Counted from the first letter of the stretch, positions 1-8,330 are shown. The stretch: DNA of 64,000 nucleotides from Prochlorococcus marinus str. MIT 0912 (GCF_027359595.1 NZ_CP114783.1:434001-498000); one strand, 5' to 3'. Notes: generated by a model not told the origin, from the sequence alone. Program-made: numbers and translations.

Positions 1-281
1 CTATAAAGCCATATAAAATGGACAAGAAAAAGCTATAAACTAATACAAAGTCAATGCACGTCAATAAAGCTCATACACTGATCAAAGATGTTTTAAAAGA
101 AGTTGATCTCTTCAAGGTGTCAGGCCACTCTAGACACCAACCAATCTCGTTCTCTAATTGCCGCATCCAAAGATGACACATGAAATCTAATGATCTACAC
201 GAAAAATAAAACGACGATGAACATGACAGGAAAAAAGTGCTCTTTAATGCTTGTAGCAGGAATAATTGAAATGTTGACATG

Positions 282-482
282 TCATGCAAAAGAGAGCTGA
301 ACATGTTTTTTTAAGAACCCCTTTTTAAAGGAATTGGATCTCTTCTTCTTGACCAAAGATCTTATCGGTGAAAGTTTCTTTGGGGTGAGTCGTAAACATT
401 GACCAATACCAATAGGTTGCGCTACAGAAGATGCCCATTCATCAGCCCTAAAGACAGCATATGGGGAAGCAGATAAAGTCAT
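282..482 (-). CDS. Possible small basic hypothetical protein
   Basis: A 66-residue reading frame with an ADEWASSV stretch and a very basic C-terminal half (KKKRSNSFKK). No family is recognised. It stands alone in an otherwise gene-poor 1.2 kb and could be a chance frame. I keep it because its composition is protein-like and it starts with ATG. Confidence 0.3.
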   Translation of the reverse strand: MTLSASPYAVFRADEWASSVAQPIGIGQCLRLTPKKLSPIRSLVKKKRSNSFKKGFLKKHVQLSFA

Positions 483-685
483 TTACCATTAGCAGTACAC
501 TTGTACTAGCAAGAAGTAATAGCTATTGTCAAGTCGTATATTTCAAAACATCTAATATGTGTCGCCTGCGCTTACAAAAATCGAACAGGAAAGTGCTGAA
601 ACGCGATGAATATTTCAAGGATATAAATTCTATTTAAAAAATATCAAAGGTATAGGTCAATACAAAACAAAAAAACAATAAAAAA

Positions 686-704
686 GCCCTCATCTCATGA
701 GGGC
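686..704 (-). terminator. Rho-independent-type hairpin facing the minus strand
   Basis: GCCCTCAT/ATGAGGGC with a three-base loop. An A-run at 681-685 becomes a U-run when read on the minus strand, so it would end a minus-strand transcript coming from about 700-900. No minus-strand gene is evident there. Confidence 0.6.
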
Positions 705-722
705 AAAATAAACTGCTGAAGG

Positions 723-881
723 ATCCCCATCACCCAGCTTTCAAAAATAATAATCAAATCAATCAGATTAGGCAACATTAAACCACCATATGTTTTACCC
801 CAGGCTTAAATGAACACCATCTGTAGGGGGGGGTTGATTTATATAGAAAATAGGGTTAGAAATAGTATCCCCATCACCCAG
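723..881. repeat. Pair of 15-nt direct repeats
   Basis: The sequence atccccatcacccag occurs at 723-737 and again at 867-881, 144 bases apart. The second copy runs directly into the terminator hairpin at 881. No mobile-element features surround them. Confidence 0.6.
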
Positions 882-912
882 ACCCGTAGGACACCATACC
901 TAGGGTCTTTTT
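881..912 (+). terminator. Rho-independent terminator, plus strand
   Basis: GACCC and TAGG pair with CCTA and GGGTC (one bulged base), followed by a T-run. No plus-strand gene lies directly upstream, so the terminated transcript is probably short and non-coding. Confidence 0.6.
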
Positions 913-1192
913 TATTGGAATACCTCTTACAGAGCGATTTCATTATTATTAAGGTTATAAAAACTGTGGAAAACTTTTGTTGTTTGAATGAATGTACGAT
1001 CTACAAAAGTCTGTCCTTACCTAGATCTTCGGGAAAGTAGCTTATAAAGGTTTAAAAACGATTAATTGAAAAATCTTTCTCAACTAAGTAAAAAGGTTCT
1101 AAATCTGATAATTGATTTGAAAAAGACAATTGCGACAAAGAAATTGAAGCTATCGAATAAATCAATTTGAAATCTTTATGTGATAACAAAAA

Positions 1193-2053
1193 ATGATTGA
1201 TCTCAAAAGAAATAGCAAAAAAGAACCAATTGAAGCAACAGGCCTTCGAAGTCGTAAATCTTCTCTCTATAAGCCAAATCAGAAAGAAAATTTCAAAATT
1301 AGTAGAGGTCGATTCTCAAATTTTCTAACGTGTCAAAGGTGCTTTTATCTTGATAGGGTAAGAGGTCTTGATCCTCCAGGGACACCAGGTTGGACTCTCA
1401 ACGAAACGACTGACCTATTACTCAAAAAAGAATTTGACGATTGCAGAGAGAAGCAGATTCCACACAGAATATTTGCATCTAATGGACTATCTCATGTTGT
1501 TCCATTTGATCATCCTGAAATTGATAACTGGAGAAACTCACTTCATCGAGGACTAATTCATCCTTATAAGGATACCGGAATAATTTTGACTGGAGGTGTA
1601 GACGATATATGGCAAGACACTATTACAAAACAATTAATCATTGTGGATTACAAATCACAAGCTAAAAACGGACGAGTTGATAAGAAAGATTATTTAGAGG
1701 ATCCATTTCACGAGAGCTATAAAATTCAAATGGATTTTTATGCTTACTTGCTCTCGGGGATGGGGTTTAGTGTTCATCCAACGTCTTATTTTCTAGTTTG
1801 CAATGCAAAAAGGGATGAAGATGAATTTAATAAGACCATGCGTTTTGATGAATATCTTGTTCCCTACAAATGGAGAAATGATTGGATAGAAAGTCGACTA
1901 GATGAAATGGTGGCACTAATGAATCAGTCGGAAATTCCAGAATCAAATCCTTCCTGCAAGAACTGCGCCTACGCAGATCAATATTCGAAAATACTATTTT
2001 CAGGAAATTCAAGTCAAAAAAAAATTACACAAGGAACTTTGCCATTATTTTAA
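1193..2053 (+). CDS. Cas4/RecB-like PD-(D/E)XK nuclease with four cysteines
   Basis: This 286-residue protein shows the core of a PD-(D/E)XK nuclease: GGVDD at 134-138 (acidic residue), VDYKSQ at 151-156 (the D-x-K pair) and QMDFYAYLL at 179-187, the Q-x3-Y motif of RecB/Cas4-type enzymes. Cys47 and Cys50 near the N-terminus plus Cys255 and Cys258 near the C-terminus could hold an iron-sulfur cluster, as in Cas4 and AddB; their arrangement (two and two) is a variant of the Cas4 pattern. The expected activity is single-strand exonuclease or endonuclease. There is no CRISPR array or other cas gene in the window, so a role in repair or recombination is more likely. A SRAP gene follows 57 bases downstream on the same strand, supporting a repair unit. 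The family is well supported; substrate and partners are inferred. Confidence 0.85.
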   Translation: MIDLKRNSKKEPIEATGLRSRKSSLYKPNQKENFKISRGRFSNFLTCQRCFYLDRVRGLDPPGTPGWTLNETTDLLLKKEFDDCREKQIPHRIFASNGLSHVVPFDHPEIDNWRNSLHRGLIHPYKDTGIILTGGVDDIWQDTITKQLIIVDYKSQAKNGRVDKKDYLEDPFHESYKIQMDFYAYLLSGMGFSVHPTSYFLVCNAKRDEDEFNKTMRFDEYLVPYKWRNDWIESRLDEMVALMNQSEIPESNPSCKNCAYADQYSKILFSGNSSQKKITQGTLPLF

Positions 2054-2110
2054 AAACGCTAATAGTTTTAAAAATGATTCTGATCAAAAAGCGTCTAAAG
2101 GATTAACGAT

Positions 2111-2749
2111 ATGTGCGGAAGATATCAGCTATTAACAAAATTCGTAAATTTACCTGATCTTTTAAAAAAAGATGTACCAAGAGGGTTGAGTCAAAATTAT
2201 GAACCACAAGTATTAATCAAACCAGGTTCTCCAATTCTTGTTCTTAAGAATGAAGGCAAGACACAAACATCCATAATGCTTTGGGGATTTATATCTGAGT
2301 GGAGTAAAGACCCTTTTGACAACACAAGGCCAAAGCCATTTAACGCGAGATCAGAAAGTGTTGAAGAAAAGACGCTTTTTCGTGCAAGCTGGAGGCATAA
2401 GAGATGTTTGATACCAGCTAGTGGATATCTAGAAAAAGGTCACGTAATACGTAGAAAAGATTTTAAAACTTTCTGGTTAGGTGGACTTTGGAATAGATGG
2501 ATGTCCAAAGAAGGATGTGAACTAGAGAGCTGTTGTGTTCTAACGACCGAGCCAAATGATTTAGTCAAACAATTTCATAACCGTATGCCCGTAATTATTC
2601 CAAATGGGCTAGAAGAAGAATGGATCTCTTCAGTCAAAAATGCTCAAGACCTTAAAGCTTTAAAACCGCTAATGACTAAATGGGACCCAGAAGAATGGAC
2701 AACCGAGCCAATAAATAAACCTAATGCCGACCAATTATCCTTCTTATAA
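2111..2749 (+). CDS. SRAP (SOS response-associated peptidase) protein, HMCES/YedK family
   Basis: The 212-residue protein begins MCGRY, so Cys2 becomes the N-terminal nucleophile that forms a thiazolidine crosslink with abasic sites in single-stranded DNA. Other SRAP signatures are present: FNARSE at 77-82, SGYLE at 104-108 with the conserved Glu, and HNRMP at 156-160 with the catalytic His. Length matches bacterial YedK (about 220 residues). It shields abasic sites at replication forks. It follows the PD-(D/E)XK gene on the same strand and precedes a hairpin terminator at 2766, so the two may form a short transcription unit. Confidence 0.95.
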   Translation: MCGRYQLLTKFVNLPDLLKKDVPRGLSQNYEPQVLIKPGSPILVLKNEGKTQTSIMLWGFISEWSKDPFDNTRPKPFNARSESVEEKTLFRASWRHKRCLIPASGYLEKGHVIRRKDFKTFWLGGLWNRWMSKEGCELESCCVLTTEPNDLVKQFHNRMPVIIPNGLEEEWISSVKNAQDLKALKPLMTKWDPEEWTTEPINKPNADQLSFL

Positions 2750-2765
2750 AATCAGGACAAAAAGA

Positions 2766-2785
2766 AAGGGCTTATATAAGCCCTT
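2766..2785. terminator. Inverted repeat between convergent genes
   Basis: AAGGGCTTAT pairs with ATAAGCCCTT between the stop of the SRAP gene and the stop of the minus-strand gene ending at 2810. The placement fits a bidirectional terminator, although the T-run is poor. Confidence 0.55.
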
Positions 2786-2809
2786 AGATACAGTTTATAA
2801 ATCAGAACA

Positions 2810-2983
2810 TCAGTGATCGTGATGCACTTCTGCCGAGCTAGGCATTTCATGGGCAGAAGACAATTTCTTCAATGATTGAGATCCACAAATAGCAGACAGA
2901 GCGATAACAACCAAGGATGCAGTGCTTAACAATTGAAGCACTATCGGGAGATGTGAATTAATTCTTTCTCTAAAGGTAGTCAT
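2810..2983 (-). CDS. Small membrane protein with His-rich tail
   Basis: A 57-residue frame found by translating the gap. It has a hydrophobic segment at about residues 15-35 containing a Cys (AICGS, possibly a lipoprotein-like site), then a polar tail ending VHHDH. The His-rich end could bind metal, but that is speculation. Convergent with the SRAP gene. Not recognised. Confidence 0.55.
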   Translation of the reverse strand: MTTFRERINSHLPIVLQLLSTASLVVIALSAICGSQSLKKLSSAHEMPSSAEVHHDH

Positions 2984-3365
2984 TTGGGAAGTTAATTAAC
3001 ACTCCATTCAAACAAAAAGGATAGGCACCGTCCAGCTTGAATATTATGAACTAAATAGCTAACAGCAAAAAAATAAGCATAAATAAATTCAGTCCTACTG
3101 TTAAGAGTGATGTACTTGGTTTAAATTCATTAGCCACAACTTAGGACTCATGCTCTTATTGATTTCTAATTATGACCTAAATATTTAAAAGTCTCATAAG
3201 ATACATAATGAAAATTAGATATTTTAAGAAAACATATGAATAGATAAATGGATAATCACCCAATAATCAACTAAAAAAATACTCATGGCTGAAAATTAAT
3301 ACAGGATCAAACCACTCGATGTCAGATATCTGATTAAAGTATCTAAATAAATAAATTTTATTGAA
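2984..3365. other. Gene-free stretch
   Basis: Very AT-rich with frequent stops in all frames. I see no gene, hairpin or repeat that can be supported. Confidence 0.4.
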
Positions 3366-3866
3366 ATGGACGAATATAATATGGATCTTCCTTCTCTAGT
3401 CAAGCTTAAAGAATTAGAAAAAAGCGCAAGAATTAAAGGTAGTGGCATTGAATTTGACTCATTATTAGGACTCTGGAAATTTAATTCAGTTTGGAAGCAG
3501 GGATCAGATACAGAAGAGTCGATTTCAAGTACTTTGCTACAGGTTCTTTCAGCTAGTCTAGAGTTGAAGAAGGATACACAGAATCCAGAAGATGAGAAAT
3601 TTACTATCGCCAACGCAATTAAATTTGGATTACTTACTCTGAGATTTAGCGGCTACGCAAATTTAGAAAGGAAGCAGCCACTATTACCCTTTTCTTTCGA
3701 TTGCATTGAAATAACTTTAGCTTCATTGACTATTTTGAAGAGATCTCTACCGGCACCGGATCAAAAGAAAAGACCTTTTTTTGCACTAATAGCTATCGAT
3801 CCAAATGGTAAATGGTTATCAGCAAGGGGAAAGGGTGGGGGACTTGCTCTATGGGTAAAAAAATAA
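3366..3866 (+). CDS. Conserved hypothetical protein, paralogue of the gene at 62606
   Basis: A 166-residue soluble protein. It shares GSGIEFDSLLG, LWKFNSVWK and a C-terminal pattern KKRPFFALIAI...SARGKGGG with the 208-residue protein at 62606-63232. That paralogue has an N-terminal membrane segment that is missing here. A stop codon lies about 15 bases upstream of the ATG, so the lack is real. The alternation of hydrophobic and polar residues suggests a beta-rich fold. Function unknown. Confidence 0.8.
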   Translation: MDEYNMDLPSLVKLKELEKSARIKGSGIEFDSLLGLWKFNSVWKQGSDTEESISSTLLQVLSASLELKKDTQNPEDEKFTIANAIKFGLLTLRFSGYANLERKQPLLPFSFDCIEITLASLTILKRSLPAPDQKKRPFFALIAIDPNGKWLSARGKGGGLALWVKK

Positions 3867-3985
3867 GTTACTTTCGATAAAATTTGAATATTTTTACGGG
3901 ATTTTTCTTAGGAGTCGGAATTTAAATAACCAATATTTCCAGAAATATATTATTAATTAGCCAAGAGTTAGTAGAATCAGTAACT

Positions 3986-4183
3986 TCAAGAAATAACTTT
4001 ATTTCTGAGAGAAATCCTATCAATAGAATTTGGATGCTCACGAACAAATTTGTTGAACTCAATTGCTAGCTGTCTAGCTTCAAAAGCGTCAATAGCATAA
4101 AAACCCAACTCATGTCTTTTGTTAGCCAAATCTCGGTAGCTAACAGCATATCTTTTACAGGATGTAATTGGTCTTGAGGACAT
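3986..4183 (-). CDS. Small conserved-type hypothetical protein
   Basis: 65 residues, soluble, with a central GFYAIDAFEARQLAIEFNKF that looks like a beta strand followed by an amphipathic helix. Basic N-terminal part with one Cys. No family name can be given. Stands alone between gene-free stretches. Confidence 0.6.
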   Translation of the reverse strand: MSSRPITSCKRYAVSYRDLANKRHELGFYAIDAFEARQLAIEFNKFVREHPNSIDRISLRNKVIS

Positions 4184-4535
4184 TTTTAAATTTCAACTTG
4201 TTAAATACTAAAAACAACCACGATACTTCTGAAAGAAATCTACCGAACAATTTTTGCACAGGAAACCGAATCTAAATTCTGTTAAAGATTGAGAACCATT
4301 AGATCTTAAAAGGTCATACCTAAATTCTTGATGAACATGTTCGCTAAAAAATGTAAGATAAAATACTTTTTAAATCAATTATAAAAGACTAAAAATAACA
4401 AGGTCCAAAAATAATCAATTATTAGAAAAACTAATTACATAAATAAATTTTACTTTATATATTTGGTATTTCTCCCTACAAACAGTCATTTATTTAAAAG
4501 TTACCTTTTAGAGGTTATCCGATTTAATTAAATTT
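4184..4535. other. Gene-free stretch
   Basis: AT-rich, stop-dense, no hairpin terminator or repeat seen. It probably contains the promoters of the flanking divergent genes. Confidence 0.4.
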
Positions 4536-4616
4536 ATGACTTTAGATATTTACAAAGCGGTTGTAAAAGCTTCAGAGAAAGGAAATTTATGGGGACTAAA
4601 GCGAACTGATTACTAG
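4536..4616 (+). CDS. LWGL-motif microprotein (26 residues)
   Basis: Short frame MTLDIYKAVVKASEKG followed by NLWGLKRTDY. It shares the pattern Y-x2-[VI]V-x-AS-[KR]-G-x-LWGL with the 44-residue frame at 48247-48381. That recurrence supports translation despite the small size. It ends two bases before the ATG of the next gene, suggesting coupling. Function unknown. Confidence 0.5.
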   Translation: MTLDIYKAVVKASEKGNLWGLKRTDY

Positions 4617-4618
4617 CT

Positions 4619-4744
4619 ATGTTCAAATTCACCAAGTTTAAGTTTGTTCAGCTAATTCTATTGTGGAATCTCCCAATTATAATTTTATTCATTGGAATAA
4701 TATCAATACCATTAGAGTTCTCTAATTCAATAGAAAAATTTTAA
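4619..4744 (+). CDS. Single-helix membrane microprotein, LWNLP type
   Basis: 41 residues with one transmembrane helix and the core QLILLWNLP. A similar core (KLIVLWNLP, KLLVLINLP) is found in the 36-residue proteins at 60872 and 40119, making this a divergent third member. It starts two bases after the preceding LWGL-motif frame. Function unknown. Confidence 0.5.
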   Translation: MFKFTKFKFVQLILLWNLPIIILFIGIISIPLEFSNSIEKF

Positions 4745-4917
4745 TAACTAACCATCTCCATACAAAAAATTCTTTTAAGTTGAGAGATAATAAATCAATA
4801 AGTCTATTCATAAAAATTTAGATATGCACAACTACAAATCAACTTGAATGGCTATCAAGAGTAAAACTCTGGAACATGTTGTCTGGTGATTCCTTGGATA
4901 CACGCCCCGTATTTTTA

Positions 4918-5229
4918 TTAAGCGGCTTTACACTGAACACTTGTGTTGTCGGTCCAAGTCCAAGCAGACTTCTCCATTGTAGATAAATCGACTCTGTGGC
5001 TGGCCATCCAGTCTCCATTGGCTTCTATAAATTTCTCAATATTCCCCTCTGGGTGCTGATGTATAACAATTATTTTTTGAGGGTCTTCATCACTACACCC
5101 TCTATACAAAGGCTGAATATTAAACTCTCTATGCCTTCTAGTAGCTTCTTTGCTGTCGAAGATTGCAGCCCACTCATCAAAGGTGCTTTCAACCTTAAAA
5201 GTAAAAACTGAGGTGACAGTAGAAGACAT
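4918..5229 (-). CDS. DUF3764 family protein
   Basis: 103 residues. The opening pattern (VTSVFTFKVESTFDEWAAIF), a central RGCSDEDPQKIIVIHQ and a C-terminal region with alternating strands match DUF3764, a small family known from marine picocyanobacteria; related to ferredoxin-like alpha/beta barrel monomers by pattern. Two further members lie at 19800 and 45479. Molecular function unknown. Confidence 0.75.
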   Translation of the reverse strand: MSSTVTSVFTFKVESTFDEWAAIFDSKEATRRHREFNIQPLYRGCSDEDPQKIIVIHQHPEGNIEKFIEANGDWMASHRVDLSTMEKSAWTWTDNTSVQCKAA

Positions 5230-5333
5230 CTAAAATCTTTAATATGGGCAAACGATACCCAAACAGAACAAAACTGACTAACAGTTGTTGTAAAAACTAG
5301 ATAAATAAGAAAACTTTCTGCTAGAAATAGCTG

Positions 5334-5555
5334 ATGCAGATACCAAGAAAGACCCTCAAACGAATCATCAACTTAATTGTTGTTCTAATCGTTGCCATTG
5401 TTGGATTCATCAAAGTAAAGCACCCATTTAGTTATTTAATTGGAGTCCCTGTTACCAGTTGGGTCGTTTATCTTTTATGTAATGCCATGTGCACAGATAT
5501 TCTTTTTGGAGAAACATTAGGTTGTTCAGAAAAAAGTATTTACAAGGAGAAATAA
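5334..5555 (+). CDS. Small two-helix membrane protein
   Basis: 73 residues with hydrophobic segments at about 12-28 and 33-52, a basic N-terminus (RKTLKR) and Cys residues in the second helix and tail. ATG start. No family recognised. It is followed by an AEC permease gene 157 bases later on the same strand. Confidence 0.55.
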   Translation: MQIPRKTLKRIINLIVVLIVAIVGFIKVKHPFSYLIGVPVTSWVVYLLCNAMCTDILFGETLGCSEKSIYKEK

Positions 5556-5712
5556 GCTAACTACGAATTAAAACTTTCTCAATCAGTGAAGAGAGCCAAA
5601 TATCCATAACCTGAAAAGTACTTACAAAGATAAACTCAAGTTAAGATAACGAATTAATCATAAAATTAATCTTGACCACTCAACATAACAAAATGATATT
5701 CGCTTTACTCAG

Positions 5713-6630
5713 TTGGAAATAATCTTTCTTTTAGCTGAATTAATACCTTGTCTTTTAATAGGATATTTACTAGGACGATTTAAAAAAGATTTATCCCTAA
5801 CGATATCTCGTCCTTTAATGAGCTATGGAATTCCTATCAGCTTGATGGGGATATTACTTAAGTCTGGTCTGGAATTCCCTTTGATACAATCTGCGGCTTT
5901 AGCACTGGTAGCTATTGGCTTTTTAATGACTCTATTAAATTGTCTTCCTGGTATAAAAAACTTAATACCAAACAGATCTCTTCAATTAGGTAGTGCATTC
6001 GGAAATACTGGGTATTTCGGAATACCAGTTTCACTAGCACTGCTTCCAAATCATGCTTTGATTTACAGCATAGGTTTTGACCTTGGTGCGACATTAGTAA
6101 TTTGGAGTATCGGACCAATATTGCTAACAGATCCTTCAAAAGTTTTGAGTTCTAATAGATATTGGCAGAATTTCATAAAAGCAATCTTTAGAAGCCCTGC
6201 TGTAAAAGGACTGATTGGCGCATTAATTGTTCATTCATCACCATGGAATGAACAATTAACTGCCTTACTATGGATACCTTCAAGGGTTGTAATTGTTTTA
6301 GCACTTGTAATCGTTGGAATGCGTCTAAGTTGGTTGAGGAAAGCAAATCTCTCAAGAATAAAAATCCAAATAACATCCATAAAAAATGCTTTAATCATGA
6401 AACTGGTTGGATTGCCAGTCGTTATGTTGATCATTTCCGCAGCGATCAGATTACCCAACGTCATGCGAGAGGCTTTAGTACTTCAATCAGCTGCGCCAAC
6501 AGCAATATCTGTCTTACTAATATCCCAAGCAGCGTCAAGAGATGAAGATGAAGCGACATCGCTTGTTGTCTTAAGTACGATTATCGCGCTCATATCAATC
6601 CCTGCTTGGTTGATGATTTTAAGATTGTAA
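5713..6630 (+). CDS. AEC (auxin efflux carrier) family permease
   Basis: 305 residues with about ten hydrophobic segments. GSAFGNTGYFGIPVSLALL at about 94-112 and the C-terminal SAAPTAISVLLISQ are characteristic of the AEC family of inner-membrane carriers, whose bacterial members move small organic acids or are uncharacterised. The start is TTG at 5713 (MEIIFLLAELIP), chosen because it keeps the complete first helix. The substrate cannot be read from sequence. Neighbours are small unknown genes and give no hint. Confidence 0.85.
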   Translation: MEIIFLLAELIPCLLIGYLLGRFKKDLSLTISRPLMSYGIPISLMGILLKSGLEFPLIQSAALALVAIGFLMTLLNCLPGIKNLIPNRSLQLGSAFGNTGYFGIPVSLALLPNHALIYSIGFDLGATLVIWSIGPILLTDPSKVLSSNRYWQNFIKAIFRSPAVKGLIGALIVHSSPWNEQLTALLWIPSRVVIVLALVIVGMRLSWLRKANLSRIKIQITSIKNALIMKLVGLPVVMLIISAAIRLPNVMREALVLQSAAPTAISVLLISQAASRDEDEATSLVVLSTIIALISIPAWLMILRL

Positions 6631-6693
6631 AAAGTTAACAACTATCGCCTTTTAACTCAGTTTGTCTAAGTTGTAAGAAATACAATTTTTTTA

Positions 6694-6894
6694 ATGACCT
6701 CAGCTACAGCAACAAAAGCGACAGCAAAGAGAACAGCGGCAGTAAAGTCATCAGCAGTAAAATCTCAATCAATTTATTCATCAACCCAATCAAGATTTGC
6801 CAGTTCAAAGCTAATTCAAAACCTAGGTTCATCTAATGATGGGGTTCAATTCGATTTTTCAAGTTCGTTAAGAACTGCATTTGGAAGGGACTAA
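6694..6894 (+). CDS. Small Ala/Ser/Lys-rich protein
   Basis: 66 residues. The N-terminal third is a low-complexity run of A, T, S and K (ATATKATAKRTAAVKSS), followed by a Ser-rich part. The low-complexity part resembles the tail of the H1-like protein at 10236, but the rest differs. First gene of a tightly spaced run extending to about 8585. Confidence 0.6.
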   Translation: MTSATATKATAKRTAAVKSSAVKSQSIYSSTQSRFASSKLIQNLGSSNDGVQFDFSSSLRTAFGRD

Positions 6895-6900
6895 AAGGAT

Positions 6901-6996
6901 ATGGACCTTTTAAAAACACTTTTTACAGTTGCAATATGTCTAGGTATTGGATGGGCAATCTCAAAAGGGATCATGTTTGGTTTGACTCATATTTAA
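6901..6996 (+). CDS. Single-helix membrane microprotein (31 residues)
   Basis: Frame MDLLKTLFTVAICLGIGWAI and a short tail, one transmembrane helix with a Gly-rich face. It lies six bases after the previous stop. The size and form recall small subunits of membrane complexes, but no family is recognised. Confidence 0.5.
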   Translation: MDLLKTLFTVAICLGIGWAISKGIMFGLTHI

Positions 6997-7054
6997 TATT
7001 CCTGAAGAACGGCATCCCACAAATGAGGAACTTGAAGTTATAGAAAGTGCATGG

Positions 7055-7162
7055 ATGCAAGTCAAGGTCGCATGCAAAAAAATAAAAGCGCAAACAACTG
7101 CAAATAAAAAATATATTTCAAATATGCTTAACGAAATAGCAGATCATTATCAAGAAAATTAA
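7055..7162 (+). CDS. Small basic protein, start uncertain
   Basis: From the ATG at 7055 the frame gives 35 residues. The same frame stays open back to about 6986 with protein-like content (NIPEERHPTNEELEVIESAW), but has no ATG, GTG or TTG there. The true start may be a rare codon (ATT at 6998 or ATA at 6989). The stop TAA shares its last A with the ATG of the next gene at 7162, which supports coupling and the reality of this frame. Confidence 0.5.
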   Translation: MQVKVACKKIKAQTTANKKYISNMLNEIADHYQEN

Positions 7163-7353
7163 TGGCTAAAGACTGGGAACCAAAAGAAGAACATCAAGCA
7201 GTTATTGCAAGGAGTATAGAGTTTATTTCTGATGAATTAGCTGAGTTACAAGTGGCTTTACGGTGTCCAAATTCATTTATTGTTGAAATAGCTAATAGAG
7301 TAGTATCTGAATATAAAACAAACCAAATCATCATTAGAAGAGATGAAGAATAA
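7162..7353 (+). CDS. CP-motif small protein
   Basis: 63 residues. FISDELAELQ followed by LRCPNSFIVEIANRV matches the minus-strand proteins at 39872 (FIDELAELQ, LDCPDEFICDFL) and, more weakly, 40685 (ASELQCPPAFIALML). All have L-x-CP-x2-FI between helices. The helical, acidic character suggests a small protein-interaction module. Function unknown. Its ATG overlaps the preceding stop. Confidence 0.7.
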   Translation: MAKDWEPKEEHQAVIARSIEFISDELAELQVALRCPNSFIVEIANRVVSEYKTNQIIIRRDEE

Positions 7354-7473
7354 ATGGAATTTATGCAATCACATGATTTAAACCAATTGGGGCTTTGGAC
7401 CCCTCTTATTGGAGGTATTCTTCTTTACGTTGGCTTAAATCTAAAAATCACTGAAGTTGATCCTAATGAGTAA
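7354..7473 (+). CDS. Single-helix membrane microprotein (39 residues)
   Basis: Frame MEFMQSHDLNQLGLWTPLIG continuing through one transmembrane helix to an acidic tail (VDPNE). Its ATG directly follows the stop of the preceding gene, indicating co-transcription. Not recognised. Confidence 0.55.
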   Translation: MEFMQSHDLNQLGLWTPLIGGILLYVGLNLKITEVDPNE

Positions 7474-7534
7474 TCAATACATGAAAAATGAGTACAACGA
7501 TAAGAAAAGGTTCAATTTATTAGAATAGTTTGGG

Positions 7535-7726
7535 ATGAAACAAGGAACTCTTGAACTAATTTTTTTTGCTCTGATTTTCTTGAGTCTTCAATTATGGTGG
7601 ATAAGGATGACAATTAAAAATGGTCGAACTGGAGAAGTAGATAAATGGGGGCAAAAAACAAACCCAAAAAAACTAAATGAATTGGAGAAAGTGAAGCAAG
7701 ATTTAGAAAAACTTTTTCGATCTTAG
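7535..7726 (+). CDS. Small membrane-anchored protein
   Basis: 63 residues: an N-terminal transmembrane helix (about 6-24), then a basic, partly coiled-coil tail (LNELEKVKQDLEKLF). This anchored-helix form is common among picocyanobacterial small proteins. No family can be named. Confidence 0.6.
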   Translation: MKQGTLELIFFALIFLSLQLWWIRMTIKNGRTGEVDKWGQKTNPKKLNELEKVKQDLEKLFRS

Positions 7727-7755
7727 TTCCCAAAATTTCTAAAACTCTTTAAATA

Positions 7756-8058
7756 ATGAACTATCAAATTTTGCTTGAAAGCTACGCTGCTGGTGAATAT
7801 ATTAATAAAGACGAGATATCATTACTAGAATTAGAACTTGATTCACAACTAGAATCTATTAAATTTTCTCGCACTCAAGGTTGCACCGAAAAAGCACCAA
7901 AGCACATCTGCGAGGCAGCTCTAGTTTGCGAAGGTAGTAGTTGGCTCACTTGCTTTGCTTCAATACTAGATAAGGCCAATCCCCTTTCTCTTGGGAATAA
8001 ATCAAGAGGAGCAAAAGTCATTGATGCACTTCTAGATAACAATTATTTAATGAATTAA
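7756..8058 (+). CDS. Small alpha-helical protein, paralogue of the gene at 29619
   Basis: 100 residues, acidic N-terminal half. GSSWLTCFASILDKANP aligns with GSSWQLCCAAVLDDARP in the 94-residue protein at 29619-29903, and both have a long helical C-terminal end. The family appears to be lineage-specific. The conserved SSW and Cys could mark a functional site, but nothing is known. Confidence 0.7.
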   Translation: MNYQILLESYAAGEYINKDEISLLELELDSQLESIKFSRTQGCTEKAPKHICEAALVCEGSSWLTCFASILDKANPLSLGNKSRGAKVIDALLDNNYLMN

Positions 8059-8117
8059 AATAGTAAAAACAATTATCAATTCATTATTAATAGACAAATT
8101 ATTATTAAACAAATCCA

Positions 8118-8330
8118 ATGAGCAATAGTGAAAGTCTTGAAGAAAGGAAAAAACGTTTTAAAAAACTCTCAAGTGCAGAAAGAAAAATATTGATTAGAAA
8201 GAAACTAGAATTACAAGGTTTAACAGAGGGAAGCGGTGTGAGTGGAAAGGATCAATCTTCTTACGACAAAGAAGAAATGATAGATTTAATTCTATTAACA
8301 AGATGTTTTCAAAAGAATAAATTTCAATAA
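8118..8330 (+). CDS. Small charged hypothetical protein
   Basis: 70 residues, basic and helical at the N-terminus (SLEERKKRFKKLSSAERK), then a short linker and an acidic/hydrophobic end. No family recognised. Same strand as the run 6694-8585. Confidence 0.6.
   Translation: MSNSESLEERKKRFKKLSSAERKILIRKKLELQGLTEGSGVSGKDQSSYDKEEMIDLILLTRCFQKNKFQ

Larger units (their letters stand above)
483..1192. other. Gene-free stretch with two hairpin terminators and a 15-nt repeat
   Basis: I see no convincing gene here. The stretch holds a hairpin at 686-704, a hairpin with a T-run at 881-912, and the 15-nt direct repeat atccccatcacccag at 723-737 and 867-881. A plus-strand frame at 810-1040 has no protein-like features. 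The terminators suggest that a short untranslated RNA may be made from this region. Confidence 0.5.

Noticed and set aside
71-304. 77-residue minus-strand frame at the window start
   Set aside because: Hydrophobic and Ser-rich without motif; it overlaps the frame at 282 and has no support from a paralogue or neighbour.
810-1040. 76-residue plus-strand frame
   Set aside because: It covers the direct repeat and the terminator hairpin at 881, so it is unlikely to be coding.
1193-2053. CRISPR-linked Cas4
   Set aside because: No repeat-spacer array and no other cas gene in the window; SRAP context fits repair better.
3296-3613. 105-residue minus-strand frame opposite the gene at 3366
   Set aside because: Antisense shadow of a gene that has a clear paralogue on the plus strand.
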